DNA from: Isoetes taiwanensis
Taxonomy: Eukaryota; Streptophyta; Lycopodiopsida; Isoetales; Isoetaceae
Assembly (NCBI GenBank): GCA_021234155.1
Contig: JAJEKV010000028.1
Location: 10,990,134 to 11,054,133 of the forward strand
DNA length: 64,000 bases
Direction of reading: 5' to 3'
Made by a program: the position numbers and the translations under genes. Shown here piece by piece: positions 1 to 9,950 of the stretch (its first letter is position 1; every line of letters starts with the position of its first letter). The notes below the pieces were generated by a model. That model saw only the letters and a program-made list of their open reading frames with translations. It made no database searches and was not told the DNA's origin.

Positions 1-160
1 TCTAATGTACATCTAATGTACAAAGAAGTACATCTAATGTACGATAGCAGTTCCAATGAACATCCAATGTACATCAATGTACATCCAATGTACATCTAAT
101 TAATGTTCCAATATTAGTACATCACATTAATGTTACAATATTAGTACAACTAATGTACAT
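1..160. repeat. degenerate short repeat around TGTACATCTAAT
   Basis: At least eight imperfect copies of a 10-12 base word of the form TGTACATC(T/C)AA are packed here. Isolated copies recur near 263-275 and 1335-1350. The word holds the self-complementary GTAC/TGTACA, so the array could fold locally. It looks like decayed simple-sequence or satellite-like DNA. The array may continue beyond the left edge of the window. Between 161 and 468 I see only AT-rich DNA. Confidence 0.6.
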
Positions 161-468
161 ATGTACGATTTGTTTGGCTTCATTACGAAAGTACACTAAA
201 ATATAGAATGATGTAATTTTGATATTCAAGTACATGTAAATGCATTTTGCATGGACATGTAGCTGTTAATGGATGTACATCTAAAAAGTACCTAATAGCA
301 CATCCTTTGCAAGATTTACGCTACTATGTAAACAATGTAAAATGCAATACATTTCATGAGAACCATGTGTATTCATTAACAGGTCACTTTCGAACAGAAC
401 TAGAATGTACGAGAATAAAGTCATGAAAGAATTTTGGAAGAAAACATAAACTCCAAGGCTGAATTGAT

Positions 469-1107
469 TCAATTACAAGAGCAAAACTGTGAGATATCAA
501 GGTATTGTATTGCTTGTGTTCTCCTCTTCATGACATCTCTAACCTTTGGTGAAACTTTGGTATTGTCAAGCCAAAATTCACCGAACACGACATTTGATTG
601 AATCATCGATTCTATTTGATCTTGGCATCCTTCCCCGCCAAAGCCCATACATTTGCTCCACTTAATGACATTATCTTCCTTCTTCTTTGCGGCTTTGGAT
701 AAATTTCTTGTTTGTATCTTTAGCAATTTTGAAGAAACATTCTTGTTTATATCTCCTTTTTTTTCCAACAATCATTGATAACATTGAATGTTTTGCAGCC
801 AATTTATCTTTGCTATTAGCGGACTTTACTTCTTGAAGTCCATCTTTCAAGTTTCGATCATTGATTTCATAACAATAACCGGAAGGATTTCCAATTACAG
901 GTTGAAAACGAGAAAAAAGCACGTCATCTTGCAACAAGCGATCACAAAAACTAATCTTTGATCACGGGCCGAAGCGTTTGCCGACAAGTGAGGATGCAAT
1001 CCACCCGACTGTCAACACGCTTCTTTATTTGTTTTGTGGCATAACTTGGCCAATGTCGGCATACTGCGCTTAGAACCATCACTTCCATTGGAATTCTCAC
1101 CCTCCAT
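469..1107 (-). pseudogene. unidentified protein-coding remnant, frameshifted
   Basis: On the minus strand an open stretch starts with ATG at 1107 (MEGENSNGSDG...), then continues in two further overlapping frames, 937-671 and 771-469. The shared DNA at 671-771 reads plausibly in both frames, so the coding sense probably switches near 760. The visible protein is basic and lysine-rich, with KKKED and a WSKCMGFGGEGC stretch. It has no motif I can assign with confidence. It could be a decayed transposon accessory protein or the end of a host gene. Function is unknown. Confidence 0.3.
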
Positions 1108-2295
1108 GAGCAGATTGAAATTGATTTGTATTTCTTGTAGATTCAATTGGCATGTGTTTGCTTACGGAATTCCTTGATTGTTAGATCTGTGAAAGGGGAA
1201 TTTCGGAAGGGAGGGACGGATCCATTCAATTTGGTTTGGGTGGTTGGGTGGTTAACCAAAAATTTCGGGGAATAATGGGGGGATGATCTTGCAATCATTG
1301 CATATCTGACACAAAACGACAAACCATAGTATCTTGATGTACATCTAAAATGTACCCCAAAAAAGCACAAATTCGTCCTTCAATTCAGTACGATGTACGT
1401 ACACCCTTTCATGCTTTTACCCGGATAGCTACATGGATCCTTCTTGAACCACTCTCTTGGACGTCCTAGTGTAGACTTAGGTAGGTGCCCCATATTTCAA
1501 CCTTTACTTCTTCTTCGCTCTCAAACACTAGCCTGAATTTTTTTAGCCTTTCAAGTATCGTATGTAGAAGCTGATTTGGTGATATGACCTCTTGATTCTC
1601 CTTGAAGACTAAGGCATTTCTCCTTGTAGCTCGAATTTTTATCATCAACGAGATATATGTTCAAGAAAGGATTTCTAAATACATTCGATTCACTCGAATT
1701 TTTATCATCAACAAGATATATGTTCAAGAAAGGATTTGTAAATACATTCCATATATTGAACATAAGGCATAGTAATAGGGGTTTCAGGCGGATTTGATAT
1801 GGATCTATAAATCGTCATTCTTGAGACCATAGACATATACCCTTAAAATAATTGAACAGGTTATTATGGAAGAAAAAAATCATAGATTCAATACGACAAA
1901 TAAGTATATTAGTTCGTTGGTTGCATTGATTAAAGGATTCTTAACAGGGTATTGAATTATTTTGGTAGAGGTTTGAGTCTCCATATTGCATATTCCAAAA
2001 CCTTAGGCGAACATGTGTTTCATATTCCATAATCATAGGCGCCCCTAATTATAAATGACTATAATTGAAACGAGAGGCGCCCAGAGACCCCAACATATGA
2101 TCTAGGATGGACGGATCCGGTGACGGAATTAGTCCAGGGTACATCTTGTTTAGAATATATGACATAATATTGTCTAGGGTGGAAGAATAGTTATATGGTA
2201 TACAAACTAAAGTAGGTGAGTGCAAATCTCATTATGTGTAGTGTGTAGTGCGAATGAAGTATGAGTGCAAACCTCATCTTGGTAATGCCTGTCTA
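1108..2295. other. AT-rich DNA without recognised genes
   Basis: Apart from a 63-bp tandem duplication at 1631-1756, I see no gene, RNA or element end here. Short open frames lack recognisable domains. The stretch 2030-2295 leads into a pentanucleotide array that is the tail of a LINE. Confidence 0.4.
1631..1756. repeat. 63-bp tandem duplication
   Basis: Two adjacent copies start at 1631 and 1694, each beginning TCGAATTTTTATCATCAAC and containing GATATATGTTCAAGAAAGG. They differ at a few positions, so the duplication is not brand new. The duplicated DNA has no coding signature. Confidence 0.85.
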
Positions 2296-2380
2296 AGAAT
2301 AGAATAGAATAGAATAGAATAGAATAGAATAGAATAGAATAGAATAGAATAGAATAGAATAGAATAGAATAGAATAGAAT
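2296..2380 (-). repeat. (AGAAT)17 array, 3' tail of a LINE
   Basis: Seventeen uninterrupted AGAAT units (ATTCT on the minus strand). On the minus strand they directly follow a LINE 3' untranslated region, so they take the place of a poly(A) tail. Other LINE 3' ends in this window carry different short repeats at the same place. Confidence 0.9.
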
Positions 2381-2764
2381 AAATTTTTTAACGTCCACGG
2401 AGACCAATAGGTCATGGGACCCATACAATGGGCTAGTACAATCATTACTACTAGGATTAAAAAACCCCTGCCTCGAAAGGTTTTCAAGGGAAAAACCTTT
2501 GCAGTAATGATGATATTAGACAAGCAGAGATAATGACTACTGAGGGCTCAGTAATTGCAGACGTTTATCTAGAACCTCAAGTATGTATAATGCCAAGTCA
2601 TGCACAGATGGTGCTCTGAGAAGTTGTGGAAACGTGGAATGGAATGCTAAGGTCAAAAAATGATTCCGGACTATCTCAAAAGCAGGGCAACTTAGAAGAG
2701 TATGGCTTTCATCTTCAATAACCTGTAACTGGCAACAGGCACATAGTCTCGCTTCTCGCGGCAA
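2381..2764 (-). pseudogene. LINE 3' end: C-terminal zinc-knuckle of ORF2 plus 3' UTR
   Basis: The minus-strand frame 2764-2537 encodes 75 aa with a Cys-x2-Cys...His...Cys cluster (CACCQLQVIEDESHTLLSCP). This is the usual pattern at the C-terminus of plant LINE reverse transcriptases. The rest of ORF2 is missing, as expected for 5'-truncated LINE copies. After the stop come ~155 bases of 3' UTR containing a hairpin module (2442-2510), then the line-end word GTCTCCGTGGACGTTAAAAA and the (ATTCT)n tail. The same 3' UTR words recur at 16.5, 35.5 and 38.1 kb. Confidence 0.8.
2442..2510 (-). repeat. hairpin module in LINE 3' UTR
   Basis: The outer arms TCATTACT (2442-2449) and AGTAATGA (2503-2510) are exact reverse complements. 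Between them lies an inner core of the form GGTTTTTC..GAAAACC..GGCAGGGGTTTTTTAATCC on the minus strand. The same core with different but still complementary arms occurs at 8052, 12476, 16518 and 25845. Confidence 0.75.
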
Positions 2765-4109
2765 TTGCGGCCGCTCCCATCCGTAGCCTATGGGACCAGC
2801 ATGTGATCTTAGGATGCTGCCAATGTGGATGACGCTAAAACTACTAACTAACTAACTAGCTAACTATTAGTAGTCTTTATAAAGTGAAATTTTGTTATAA
2901 AAATACTATACTGTTGTCTATCTGCAGATAATTTAACAATATTTTTGGCATTGCAGGTATTATATGGTGTCATTGTCTATTAAATGCTCTTTATATTATT
3001 CCCACCTGCTTTTAGACTATATTACCATGTCAGACGATGCATAGAGATTTAACATGATACATGTGATATAGAGTTCTTTGGGTCCAAACATGCCCATCAG
3101 TATAAGTATCCATTTTCTTATCTATATACAGTGTGGAAGCAAAGGGGGGTTCACTTTGGGTGCCATACAATATGCCTGAGTGACTCAGAGAGGGGCTTAT
3201 TCGACCTATTCCCATACATATACTGAGGAGTTAGAGGGGTTTTTAGCAACTAGTTGGGGTAAATTTTATATGGAGGGTGTCAAATTTTTCTTTCAAAAAA
3301 TAAAAATCGTATACGGGGGTGTTTTTGGCCACTCTGTGCACATGGCATATTTTTATTTGAATAACTGTACTTCCCAGGGTGGAAGCCTCATAGATTTTGC
3401 TAGCATTGTATTCTATGATGATGTGTTAATTAGATCTTCAGCCTTTGAGAACCTAAGGATCGAGAATGCACCCATAAGACTCTATTGCAGGTGTAATATC
3501 ATGATTTGTAGTTACAGAGCTATAAAATAATGACGTCCTTGACATAGAAGACCCACATAAATAGAGAACATATATCCTTTTTAGTTACATGCCTTTGTTT
3601 GCATATAATTAAAATTGCTTGATTGATCTTCAACATCTACTTCTTGATAAGCGAAATAATTATTTCTTAGTCATGTTTGACTGGCGCTCTAAATGCTATG
3701 TTGGTTCACACTAGAATATTTTTCTATTGATTTGCAAGTCCTAGACTTTATAATTGCTAATGCTAACGCCTTGGGTCTGCACCTCGCCTATCTGATTGTC
3801 AATGGTCCACGTATTTGGGCCTCTCTTCTTGCTAATGTGTCTCTTCCAAAAACTGTTGTTGTCCTCTGTTGTTGTAGAAGCATTCTCTCCCTACCGCATT
3901 AGGCAGTCTACTTCCTCTATTTGCATAGTTTAATCTGTCCTAAATCACGTGTCTCCCTCCTCTTTCTCTGTAGTTGTGTCTGTTGCACTTTTTGTTCTTA
4001 GTACTGTGTTTCGTACCTTAGCTTCCCTAGGTCCTCCTTCTTCATCCCATGTCATCACACCTCCTCTTAGTTTTCTTTTGAAAAACATGAGAGGCTAGTA
4101 GAGATCTCA
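2765..4109. other. no recognised gene; one unassigned 116-aa frame
   Basis: The 2850-3050 part is AT-rich. A plus-strand frame at 3180-3530 is open for 116 aa (MTQRGAYSTYSHTYTEE...) but shows no motif, signal peptide or repeat I can recognise. It may be a chance frame or an exon relic. From 3540 to 4109 I see only T-rich DNA with no element ends. Confidence 0.35.
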
Positions 4110-5690
4110 TTGTAAACACAAATGTTTGGAGGCATTATTGACAGATTGGTTCATCCCCTGTATGAAAAGAGTAGCTCGTGTAAGGGATAAGCATGCACCA
4201 TCACCATCTACTTCTGATTATATCCCTCCTGCTGAGCCAATATTAGTTGTTACAGCACTTCCTATGGTACCAAAGCAACATTGGATAAATCAAGTAGAGA
4301 ATAGATGTTGACTCTACAGAGTTGGAGCATCGACTATCAGACTCTCCTACACAATGAAATTGATGAATGTTAGGGGTGTTGTTTTCTTTTTCAAGATGAT
4401 ATGCAAAAAGTTGCTTCAGTGATTGGAAGGCAATATAAAGTTTATGTAGCTGCAACAAACTCAGCAAAGGCAGGGGTTCTTACAACATGGAGGTATGACG
4501 TAGCAGTCACATTTACTCATGTTGATAGGTTTGGCCATTGGATCATTATTAAGTAGTTTGATAAGGGACAAAAATAGGGACTTGTGAATGTTTATGCTCA
4601 TAATAGATCACATCAAAGGGGTGCTTTAGGCTACACTAAGAACTAAACTGACTCGTTTGAGTGCTCGTGCGGCGTGGTTGCTAGTGGGGAACTTCAACAT
4701 GGTTGAACATGGATTAGCAGTTGTGGCAAAATGTTTGAAATTATTCACAGGTTTGAACACGAACAGAGGCAGTTCGGGGACACTACATGGATGGCAACCC
4801 CGGGCTTTATATAGTGCAATAGCCGGTTGAGCGATGGAAGAGAATATGCTATACATGGTAGGGGATATTATAATGGTATGGCAGCTGTGAATATGTGCAC
4901 TTTCTTTTGCAACAGTTTCCTAGATAGTTCTATTTTAGTTCACAATCCACAATCTCTTTTTTTCAACTTCAGATATTGCAAATAGCAGGTCTAAAACCTT
5001 TTTCAAGTTAAAAGTGTCTTTCCTTAAAGATGAAGAAATATAAACGGGTTGCAAACAAGCTTGGTCGTCTCTATTTTCTAAATGAAAAGGGATGGCATGT
5101 ATTATTGATACTACTGTAGGGAGCATAGAGTCTTGAGCATGCTGCTGGAAATTGAGGGATTCTAGTGCCATTTTATCAGTAGCTAGTGGCGGGCATATCT
5201 ATTACTCCTCAGAGGGCCAAATGGAGAAGCAAATTCTGGCTAGCATTTAGTAGATGGAGTCTGAGCAGGTTCACTAAGCTTGGGTTAAGCCTGCATTGCA
5301 ATGGTTCAAGGAAAGAGATCGTTGTACAAGTTTCTTCTTTAGAGATACAAGGGCCAGAAGACAAGCTTCTCATATAGTTTCTCCCCAAGTTTAAGATGGT
5401 GCTCTCATTTTTAAAGCTTAAGAATTTTGTTCATGACCATTTTTCTTCTTCTTTGTTGCCCGTCATCTTCTTTTCTAGCGTTGGCGCAGAAGGCTGGTTT
5501 GGATCACTCTCAATGACTTGGCAGATGCTACTTTTCTTTTGAAGCAAGGGAAATGCCTATGGAATTGATGGTATCCCTCTAGAGCTCTTTCAGAAGTATT
5601 GAAAAAGTGTCTCTTATGCTTTTCCTTTGATGCACGCTTTACAGCTGATGTCATGAATCTTCACTATTTGCAAGGCCCATTTACACATGT
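4110..5690 (+). pseudogene. LINE ORF2 remnant: endonuclease and start of reverse transcriptase
   Basis: Plus-strand fragments in changing frames follow LINE ORF2 order. At 4390-4620 there is AGVLTTW...VNVYAHN, the core of an AP-type endonuclease. At 4670-4705 comes WLLVGNFNMVEH, a variant of the GDFN motif with Asp changed to Asn. Near 5285-5360 the frame reads WFKERDRCTSFFFRDTRAR, the linker that precedes the RT. At 5545-5610 it reads GIDGIPLELFQKY, the start of the RT domain. Many stops and shifts separate the pieces, so this is an old dead copy. The RT core and 3' end are not seen. Confidence 0.7.
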
Positions 5691-6595
5691 GGGATAGAGG
5701 AATGGATTAATGTATGGGTACATGACATTGTTGGTATTATCTAGTTTGCATGAAATTGCTACACAATATGGGAATCCTCATGCGTGTTGTATGGATGTGC
5801 TAAAAACATCATGCATGTTGCATAGATGTGCTGAAAACATCCTTTAGACTTAAATCAAAATCTCACCATGTTTTTTTATTGTGTGTTGCTTTGGAGGCTC
5901 TCAATCTCTTCTTCTTCTTCTTTTTAGTGCAACAACCCAACCCTGAGTGTCATGTTATCTTGAAGCCTAGTCTATCCACGTGTAAAAAAAAATGACCTCG
6001 CCTCTTCTTGCACCATTGAATTTAAATCTATCCTGACCACGGTTGAGAAAAATACTTGCTTTATGACTTTTGGGGAAGGACCTGGTTTCTATTTGCCGGA
6101 TTTGAGATGATCTCTATAATCGTTCTCGCGCTTCTGTAATTGCTGCCCTAACTACCATTATCAGCCTCTTGCATCCTTCCCTTCTTTCGCCAAGAATTGT
6201 TTCCCTTGTTCCTCTTTGTATATTTCCTTGCTTGCTTTATTTCCCTCTAGAGTGTTGGGTTGCTTCTCACTCTAACTTAGTGCCTTTGCTTCTCTTGCAA
6301 TGTCTAATTCTTCTTCCCTTCGTTGACCTTCCATACAATGTTAGCAGAATCTTTCTTTCAGAATGGGTCTTGTTGGCAATTTCTGTATTTGATGAACAAG
6401 TACCAATGCTTGGAATTAGAAACGGCTGTGAAGCCTCCATGAGAACTTGCAAATCTATCTCCATTTCAGTTCATTCTGAGCCATATTTTTTCCAATATGC
6501 TACAGCCATTGCATTCTGAACATTGTGTGTCCTCTGCTTTTTGACGCTGTGAAGTTTCATGTATACCCTTTCCATCTCTATAACAAACTAAGTAG
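5691..6595. other. no recognised gene
   Basis: A small direct duplication is visible near 5770-5835 (a CATGCGTGTTG/CATGCATGTTG...GGATGTGCT word pair). The plus-strand frame at 6169-6519 is open for 116 aa but is mainly hydrophobic from T-rich DNA and has no recognisable domain. Confidence 0.35.
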
Positions 6596-6599
6596 ATTA

Positions 6600-7250
6600 G
6601 TTCCAAGAATTGTTTGGTTGAGCATCAAATCTGGTTATCAAACACCATCTTTCAGAATTCTTCATTTTGGACCATTCATCCTGTATATTGCAAGTAAGAG
6701 ATTATGCCATAGCCATAACGAGTGGCTGGAATCAATATGGAATTCCAAGCCACAACATTAAGATCCATAGACTGAGGATAGTGAATCACAATGGAATAGC
6801 TATTGACAGTGAAATATCTGTCCAATATGATCATCAAAGACATGGTCATATCAAATTCTTAGACCAGTATTCATGTGAAGACAATGCCAGGAAGGGGAGG
6901 CTGGGTTACTAATATTTCCATATCTAATATTAGAATGGAGAATGTGAACAAAGCTATATCATTTGATTCCATGTATAGCCAACATGCTGATGTACATCTG
7001 GACAATAAGCATGATCAAAATGTTTACTCGATTGTGAATAGAGTGAGCATTAGCGATTTGCAAGGTGTTGAAGCTTCAGATGCTGGTAGAGACTAGAGCA
7101 AGGTCCTTACAGGAGTATATACTTGCTGAATGTAAGCATTTCAGGAAGCTCGAGCTCGATGCAAAAATGGTATTGTTCTCATTTGGAGGGTTTTTCAGCT
7201 AATGTTCCTGAATCCTGCTCACAACTCCAAGGTTCAATCCTACACAATTG
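6600..7250 (+). pseudogene. polygalacturonase (glycoside hydrolase family 28) pseudogene
   Basis: GH28 enzymes cut pectin or related polymers in the plant cell wall. Plus-strand pieces in shifting frames give NSSFWTIHPVYCK (6650-6693), then AIAITSGWNQYGI (from ~6706), HNIKIHRLRI, IAIDSEIS, and GRGGWVTNISISNIRMENV (6886-6945). A last exon-like part follows at 7112-7250 (LLNVSISGSS...WYCSHLEG...CS) behind a possible splice acceptor CCTTACAG. VYC is normally followed by about 35 residues carrying the NTDG and DD catalytic aspartates. Here it is followed almost at once by AIAI, so the active site is deleted. Frameshifts near 6690 and 6890 add to the damage. Confidence 0.8.
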
Positions 7251-7254
7251 CTTT

Positions 7255-7878
7255 GGATTGTAACCTAAATCTTGGCTTATTTTTATATGCTTTTAAGTCT
7301 TATTATTTGAATAGCCTGTTTCTTCTCTGCTGGCAATACATAATATATGAAGCAAGGCGGACATTAGATCCTGCTTATAATCAGCAACAACAGGAGGGGC
7401 AGAGCAGGATACTCCTGAACCATTTGATTTTTCGGTAACAACATGTAAATGCTGTACAAATGGTTTTAATTGCTCAGTCTTCCAATGCATGTCTGATGAT
7501 GCAGATAAAATCAAGCTTGTCTTAGAAGAACATTTTGGTTTAAATTCAATATACTTTTAAAAAAGAATCAGGTTATGAATTAAAAATTTATTAGACCGTC
7601 GAAGGATATCTTTGCCATTGATTTTATTTTTATAAGCCAGCCTTGCATTGCACCTTATCACAACCCTACGTAGGCTTAATCCTCTGCATCTGATTCTGAT
7701 GCCATTGTACATGCTGGCACTATCCACCCAAACGTTCTCAAATTTGTCTGTTATCCCGTACTCGCCATATAATGTTCTGTCCTTAAGAGAAAATGCAACT
7801 ACTGGGACACCAACTTCTTTAGACATGTTGCTTTGATTTCTTCTGCAAGAGTGTTTGCATTTGCTCTATAGTTTTTCC
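7255..7878. other. unassigned region with one 89-aa minus frame
   Basis: The minus frame 7826-7557 (MSKEVGVPVVAFSLKDRTLYGE...) is compositionally protein-like, with few stops around it, but matches no family I recognise. It ends in AT-rich DNA. It may be another fragment of a host gene beside the polygalacturonase relic. The remaining DNA shows nothing else. Confidence 0.3.
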
Positions 7879-8814
7879 ATTCTGGGAAGGGACTCGCGAG
7901 AGACACAAAACCGGATAGGCTTGTCATTCATCACAGCAGCAGTATACAATGTGTGGAAAACTAGGGAGAGAGAGAGGGGATAGCCGACCATAGGAACAAT
8001 ATCGGACTAACCCCTAAAAAGAAATGTGCCAAGGCAAAATAAAAGGGTAATGGCGACAACTTCTCATCGGGATAAAAAACCCCGCCCTTTCGGGTTTTCG
8101 AGAAAAACCCTAATGAGAAATGGTCGCCAACAACCTTGAATGTGTTGCCTGGAGAACGGAGAGAAACGAGTTGATGGCGAACGCAAAATAGAGCACGACC
8201 CCAGCAAACGGCAAAAGCCTCCCCCGCATGTATCCATGGAGAACCAAAGGAGAGGGGTGATGGCGAACAGAAATAGAGCAAGACCCCAGCAGACGGCAGA
8301 AAACGGCGGAATCCTGCAAGCAATACCAACAAAACTCCCAAAAAGAACACCCGTAAATGGTCAGAGAAAATAAACAGCACAAGCTGCACCAAGAAGGTCC
8401 GAAAATGAAAACAGAGGAAAAAAGAACATAACAGAAAAAGATAGCATCACCCAGCGGAGCATAAAGCATCACCCAGCGGGTGGAGAACCATTATGTAAAA
8501 ATATGCCACACCCTCGAGGTGGAAATAAACAGTATCACCAGCAGGTGGAGAACAACAAAGCAGGAGGGCGATGGAACAGAAATATAAGAATAGCAACACT
8601 CACAGGTGGAGAACAACAAAGAGGCATGAACAACAAAAAAATACAAATGAAAAAGACGATGCCACCGCGGAGCGGTGGGGGAAGGGAGGGAAGCTACGAG
8701 AGGATAAGAAGAGCTGCTGTGAGAAGACGCCGATAACCGAGCCAAAACAGAAATGGCCTAATATAGGCGCTCGTCCCTTCCCAGAATGGCGATCCGATGG
8801 CTCGGATCGATGGG
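7879..8814 (+). mobile_element. non-coding hairpin-ended element, family 2, unit 1
   Basis: The unit starts ATTCTGGGAAGGGACTCGCG at 7879. It ends at 8814 with CCCTTCCCAGAAT (8775-8787), then a hairpin of CGATCCGA, TGGC and TCGGATCG, then ATGGG. The 13-base 5' terminus is the exact reverse complement of the subterminal 3' motif. Immediately after it, at 8815, the next copy starts with the same ATTCTGGGAAGGG. An asymmetric inverted repeat plus a 3' terminal hairpin is the layout described for Helitron2/Helentron-type rolling-circle elements and their non-autonomous relatives. No long coding frame is present. The exact ends are uncertain by one to three bases. Confidence 0.6.
8052..8128 (-). repeat. 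hairpin module, copy in family 2 unit
   Basis: The outer arms GGCGAC and TTCTCAT (8052-8069) pair exactly with ATGAGAA and GTCGCC (8113-8128). Inside is the core AAAACCCGAAAGGGCGGGG on the minus strand. The arms share no sequence with those of the LINE copies, yet pairing is kept. Confidence 0.75.
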
Positions 8815-8827
8815 ATTCTGGGAAGGG
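8775..8827. repeat. head-to-tail junction of two family 2 units
   Basis: The order is CCCTTCCCAGAAT, GG, an 8-bp-arm hairpin (CGATCCGA/TCGGATCG), ATGGG, then ATTCTGGGAAGGG. The first and last motifs form a 13-bp inverted repeat around the hairpin, so the junction can fold into a cruciform. Direct head-to-tail joining of two ends is expected from rolling-circle replication or a circular intermediate. Confidence 0.75.
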
Positions 8828-9200
8828 ACTCGCGAGAGACACAAAACCGGCCGACTACCAAAGGACTTCCTTAACTATAAGCCTAGTCGCCGCGAAAACC
8901 TCCAGCTTAAGCCGATAGCAAGAAGACACTCCCGCCACCACCCCCGAGCAGTCGGACAGGACGCAGAGAAAAAAGAGAGGAACGAAAAAGAGGGCCACCG
9001 GACGGAGTAGCGAGGAGATGAAAGGCGTTGAAGGATAGTGGCAGGGGGGCAAGGGAAGAAAGGAAACCAGGATCCGAAGAGTCTGGTTCAAGCGAGAAGA
9101 AAACTACACATTGACGACGAAAACCAGCAGCGCGAGCGAGCCGTGGGGGAGAAAACGAAGCTGAAGAAGAAGAGCCGGAAGCACCGGCTACGGACGATAT

Positions 9201-9420
9201 CAGCTCAATGACCTGAAAAAGGAAAGGATATTAGAGAAAAAACAATGAAAAGAAAAGCACGCCGCCCTGATGACGAATCTAAGGAAGTGCCCCGGCTGGA
9301 CGGCAGCAGCGCAATGACCTGAAAAAAGGAAGCACATTAGAGAACAAAAACAACGAAAAGGAAGGGACACCGCTACGATGACGAATCGAAGGAAGCGCCC
9401 CGGCATGCCAACGAGAACGG
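9201..9420. repeat. ~106-bp tandem repeat, two copies
   Basis: Copies begin at 9201 (CAGCTCAATGACCTGAAAAA) and 9307 (CAGCGCAATGACCTGAAAAA). Each runs through a GATGACGAATC(T/G)AAGGAAG word to a CCCCGGC word. A third partial start may lie near 9423. The DNA is non-coding. Confidence 0.8.
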
Positions 9421-9764
9421 CAACAAGGCGATGACAAAAACAAACCACGCTAATACGCATAAATGCATATATGATAGATGCAAATCACTACCGATGTCCG
9501 TGGGATAGTTGTCTTATTGAATACGGACACGGACCAAAGTTCGTGAATGTGGCTATCCAAGTCCGTGAATGTGGCTATGAGTCCTTCCAACCCGTGGCCA
9601 AGAACTAATAACAAGTGGCGAGATAAAAAGGCAAGGAGGAAAAATCTTTACATTATAGTAGTGTAAAAATGCATAGACATAAAGAAGACAAAGTGCAACC
9701 CGACATATGTTGTCAACAAGAAGTCTAAAGCGAAGAAGGTTCATAAGGACGTAAAAAGGGGGAA

Positions 9765-9950
9765 CAAGATGAGGAGAATGAAAATGCTAAGGTCCGTGCA
9801 AGGTAGCATAGGAGAAATGTGTGGTCTTTGTCGAGGAAGACAAATACCCTATGCATAAATCCATGAAAAAAGGCCCCAATAGGAAAACATCTTTGCGGCA
9901 AAGCGAGGGGACGAGATTGATAAAGAGAATGTAGACATACTATCGAATCT
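9765..9950. repeat. direct repeat, partner at 10790-10945
   Basis: The block GGTAGCATAGGAGAAATGTG...CCATGAA...GAGATTG...GAGAATGTAGACATAC recurs at 10790-10945 with substitutions and small indels. The ~1.02 kb spacing suggests an old segmental duplication inside the long non-coding unit. Between 9951 and 10789 I see purine-rich DNA without recognisable genes. Confidence 0.75.
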
